From Thermoplasmata archaeon (GTDB lineage: Archaea; Thermoplasmatota; SW-10-69-26), in NCBI GenBank assembly GCA_003561665.1, contig PWVY01000138.1:1-6232 (forward strand): a stretch of 6,232 nucleotides of DNA, written 5' to 3'. The stretch's first letter is position 1. Each line of letters opens with the position of its first letter. The notes below the pieces were generated by a model, which made no database searches, was not told where the DNA came from, and worked only from the letters and a program-made list of their open reading frames with translations. Of the stretch, positions 5,087 through 6,232 are shown one piece after another. The translations under genes and the position numbers were made by a program.

Positions 5087-6232
5087 GTGCCCCTCCAGAA
5101 GGCCAAAACCATCGACGAGCTCGCCCGCCTCGTCGAAGGCCACGACCACGTCCTCACCCACGACGCCCCCCTCGCACTGGCCCTCAACCGCCGCATCGAG
5201 ACGGCACGCCTCGGCACCTTCGCCACCACGCCCAAACAACACGCCACCCAAGGCCGAGATCTCCCCGAGAAACAAGACCTCTTCCACCGCATCCTCCAAG
5301 AAACCACCCTCAGCTTCAAAGAAACCGCCACCCGGCTCTCCCTTTGCCTCTCCGCCTGGGAACACACCGCCCAACCCGACGGGATCCTCCGATGGGACCG
5401 CTACGATGTCCCCCAAACCCACGATGTCCTCGACATCCTCCAAACCGAAGACAGCACCTACAACGCCCGCCAACACGCCACCCTCCCTGAAGGCAACATC
5501 GCCGTCATCGACCACCCAAGCTTCCTACCCCTCGACGGAACCCTCTTCCCACCCAACCCAGAAAACCACGAGAACATCACCCTCATCGACCCCCACCACG
5601 ACGAGACCACCAACCTCCCCCCTTTGCGCATCCTCCCCAACACGCACGCCATCCTCAAAACGATCGAAACCACCCTCACCCCCGACACCGCGCACCACGT
5701 CGGCATCGTGCACGACCTCACCGGCCCCCTTCGACCCCTCGTCGAAACCCTCCTCGACACCCGAGAGATCCCCTACCAAACCCGAACCACCCTCAACGAC
5801 GACCCGCACCTGAGAGCCTTCCTCCAAACCCTACGAAAAAGCCTCACCCAACACCGCCTCAAAGGACGCGACATCCGAGCCCTGCTTGCCACCATCGACC
5901 AAGCCCCAAGCCCCCGCCACGACGACGAACGCCTCACCACCCTCAACACGCCCCCCCACCGACGCCTCAAACGCTACTGGGAAACCCTCCACGAGGCCAC
6001 CCTTAACGAAGCCCTCACCGCCTTCGAAACCCTCGCCAACAAAAAAATCCCCGACGCCCGCGCCCTCTTCGAAGCCCTCCACATCCACGAAGACCCCATC
6101 ACGAGACCCCTCCTCGACGCCATCGAATACTACCTCGACACCTTCGACGTCGAACACGACCACACCACGCACGGCGCACTCCTCGCAAGCGCCCACGACA
6201 ACGCCTACATCGACCGCCCCCTCGTCCTCCAC
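5087..6232 (+). CDS. AddB/RecB-like protein, inactivated-helicase part (C-terminal half beyond window)
   Basis: The frame stays open from GTG 5087 to the right edge, giving 382 residues. The N-terminus (KTIDELARLVEGHDHVLTHDAPLALALNRRI, then GTFATTPKQHA) resembles, from memory, a haloarchaeal family that joins a degenerate UvrD-like helicase to a C-terminal PD-(D/E)XK nuclease. There is no Walker A GKT/S loop where an active helicase would have one, so this half is likely structural, as in AddB or RecC. THHVGIVHDLTGPLRPLVETLLDTREIPYQ (202-231) matches the UvrD/AddB pattern 'Vlvr...l...L...gIPy'. The edge sequence AYIDRPLVLH (373-382) fits the strand before 'xGLxE' in that superfamily. The nuclease domain itself is not visible. 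GTG 5087 is chosen because it aligns with the expected beginning; a TTG at 5021 is an unlikely alternative. There is no Shine-Dalgarno sequence. The coding strand is very C-rich with few G. Confidence 0.72.
   Translation, partial: MPLQKAKTIDELARLVEGHDHVLTHDAPLALALNRRIETARLGTFATTPKQHATQGRDLPEKQDLFHRILQETTLSFKETATRLSLCLSAWEHTAQPDGILRWDRYDVPQTHDVLDILQTEDSTYNARQHATLPEGNIAVIDHPSFLPLDGTLFPPNPENHENITLIDPHHDETTNLPPLRILPNTHAILKTIETTLTPDTAHHVGIVHDLTGPLRPLVETLLDTREIPYQTRTTLNDDPHLRAFLQTLRKSLTQHRLKGRDIRALLATIDQAPSPRHDDERLTTLNTPPHRRLKRYWETLHEATLNEALTAFETLANKKIPDARALFEALHIHEDPITRPLLDAIEYYLDTFDVEHDHTTHGALLASAHDNAYIDRPLVLH

Noticed and set aside
4746..5813. Plus-strand Ser/Thr/Pro-rich frame of 355 codons that could look like a mucin-type surface protein
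   Set aside because: It is an off-frame reading of the unknown helical gene and the AddB/RecB-like gene; the composition comes from C-rich codons.
4628..6232. Read-through fusion of the unknown protein with the AddB/RecB-like protein, since both share a frame with one TGA (5018-5020) between
   Set aside because: The 22 codons after the TGA contain the palindrome and look unlike protein, and GTG 5087 begins exactly where the nuclease family starts; two genes are simpler.

Overview
The window looks like GC-rich archaeal DNA, most likely from a euryarchaeon of the Halobacteria or Thermoplasmatota kind. Four things point that way. The proteins are rich in Asp and Glu. Shine-Dalgarno sequences are weak or absent. 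The secreted beta-helix protein has the 'GTSQDPYIIEGW ... NWWG-DGPSGG' style common in archaeal surface proteins. The N-terminal part of the last gene resembles, from memory, a haloarchaeal AddB/RecB-like nuclease. No rRNA, tRNA or ribosomal protein gene is present, so the placement is an inference.

Layout, left to right. (1) A minus-strand AMP-forming long-chain acyl-CoA synthetase starts at 1028 and runs off the left edge (342 residues present). (2) Positions 1029-1256 hold a short minus-strand reading frame with no start codon, possibly a gene remnant. (3) A minus-strand protein with two predicted winged-helix domains (1257-1745). (4) A divergent intergenic region with a palindrome, CGGTTCG-N9-CGAACCG. 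(5) A plus-strand DnaQ-like DEDDh 3'-5' exonuclease with an exonuclease X-type C-terminal module (1964-2722). (6) A convergent intergenic gap (2723-2932) with a possible hairpin and no gene. (7) A minus-strand secreted right-handed beta-helix protein (2933-4009). (8) An AT-rich divergent promoter region. (9) Three plus-strand genes in a row: a small PD-(D/E)XK-fold protein (4141-4554), an unknown acidic helical protein (4628-5020) and the 5' part of a large AddB/RecB-like protein (from GTG 5087, off the right edge).

The most interesting pattern is a shared palindrome. GGTTCG-N9-CGAACCG occurs twice, at 1802-1824 and 5023-5044, with the same 9-base spacer and a similar T-rich right flank. One copy lies between the winged-helix gene and the exonuclease. 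The other lies 43 bases before the start of the AddB/RecB-like gene. This suggests that the two nuclease genes share an operator and belong to one DNA-repair or defence regulon, with the neighbouring double winged-helix protein as the obvious candidate regulator. That link is inferred from sequence alone.
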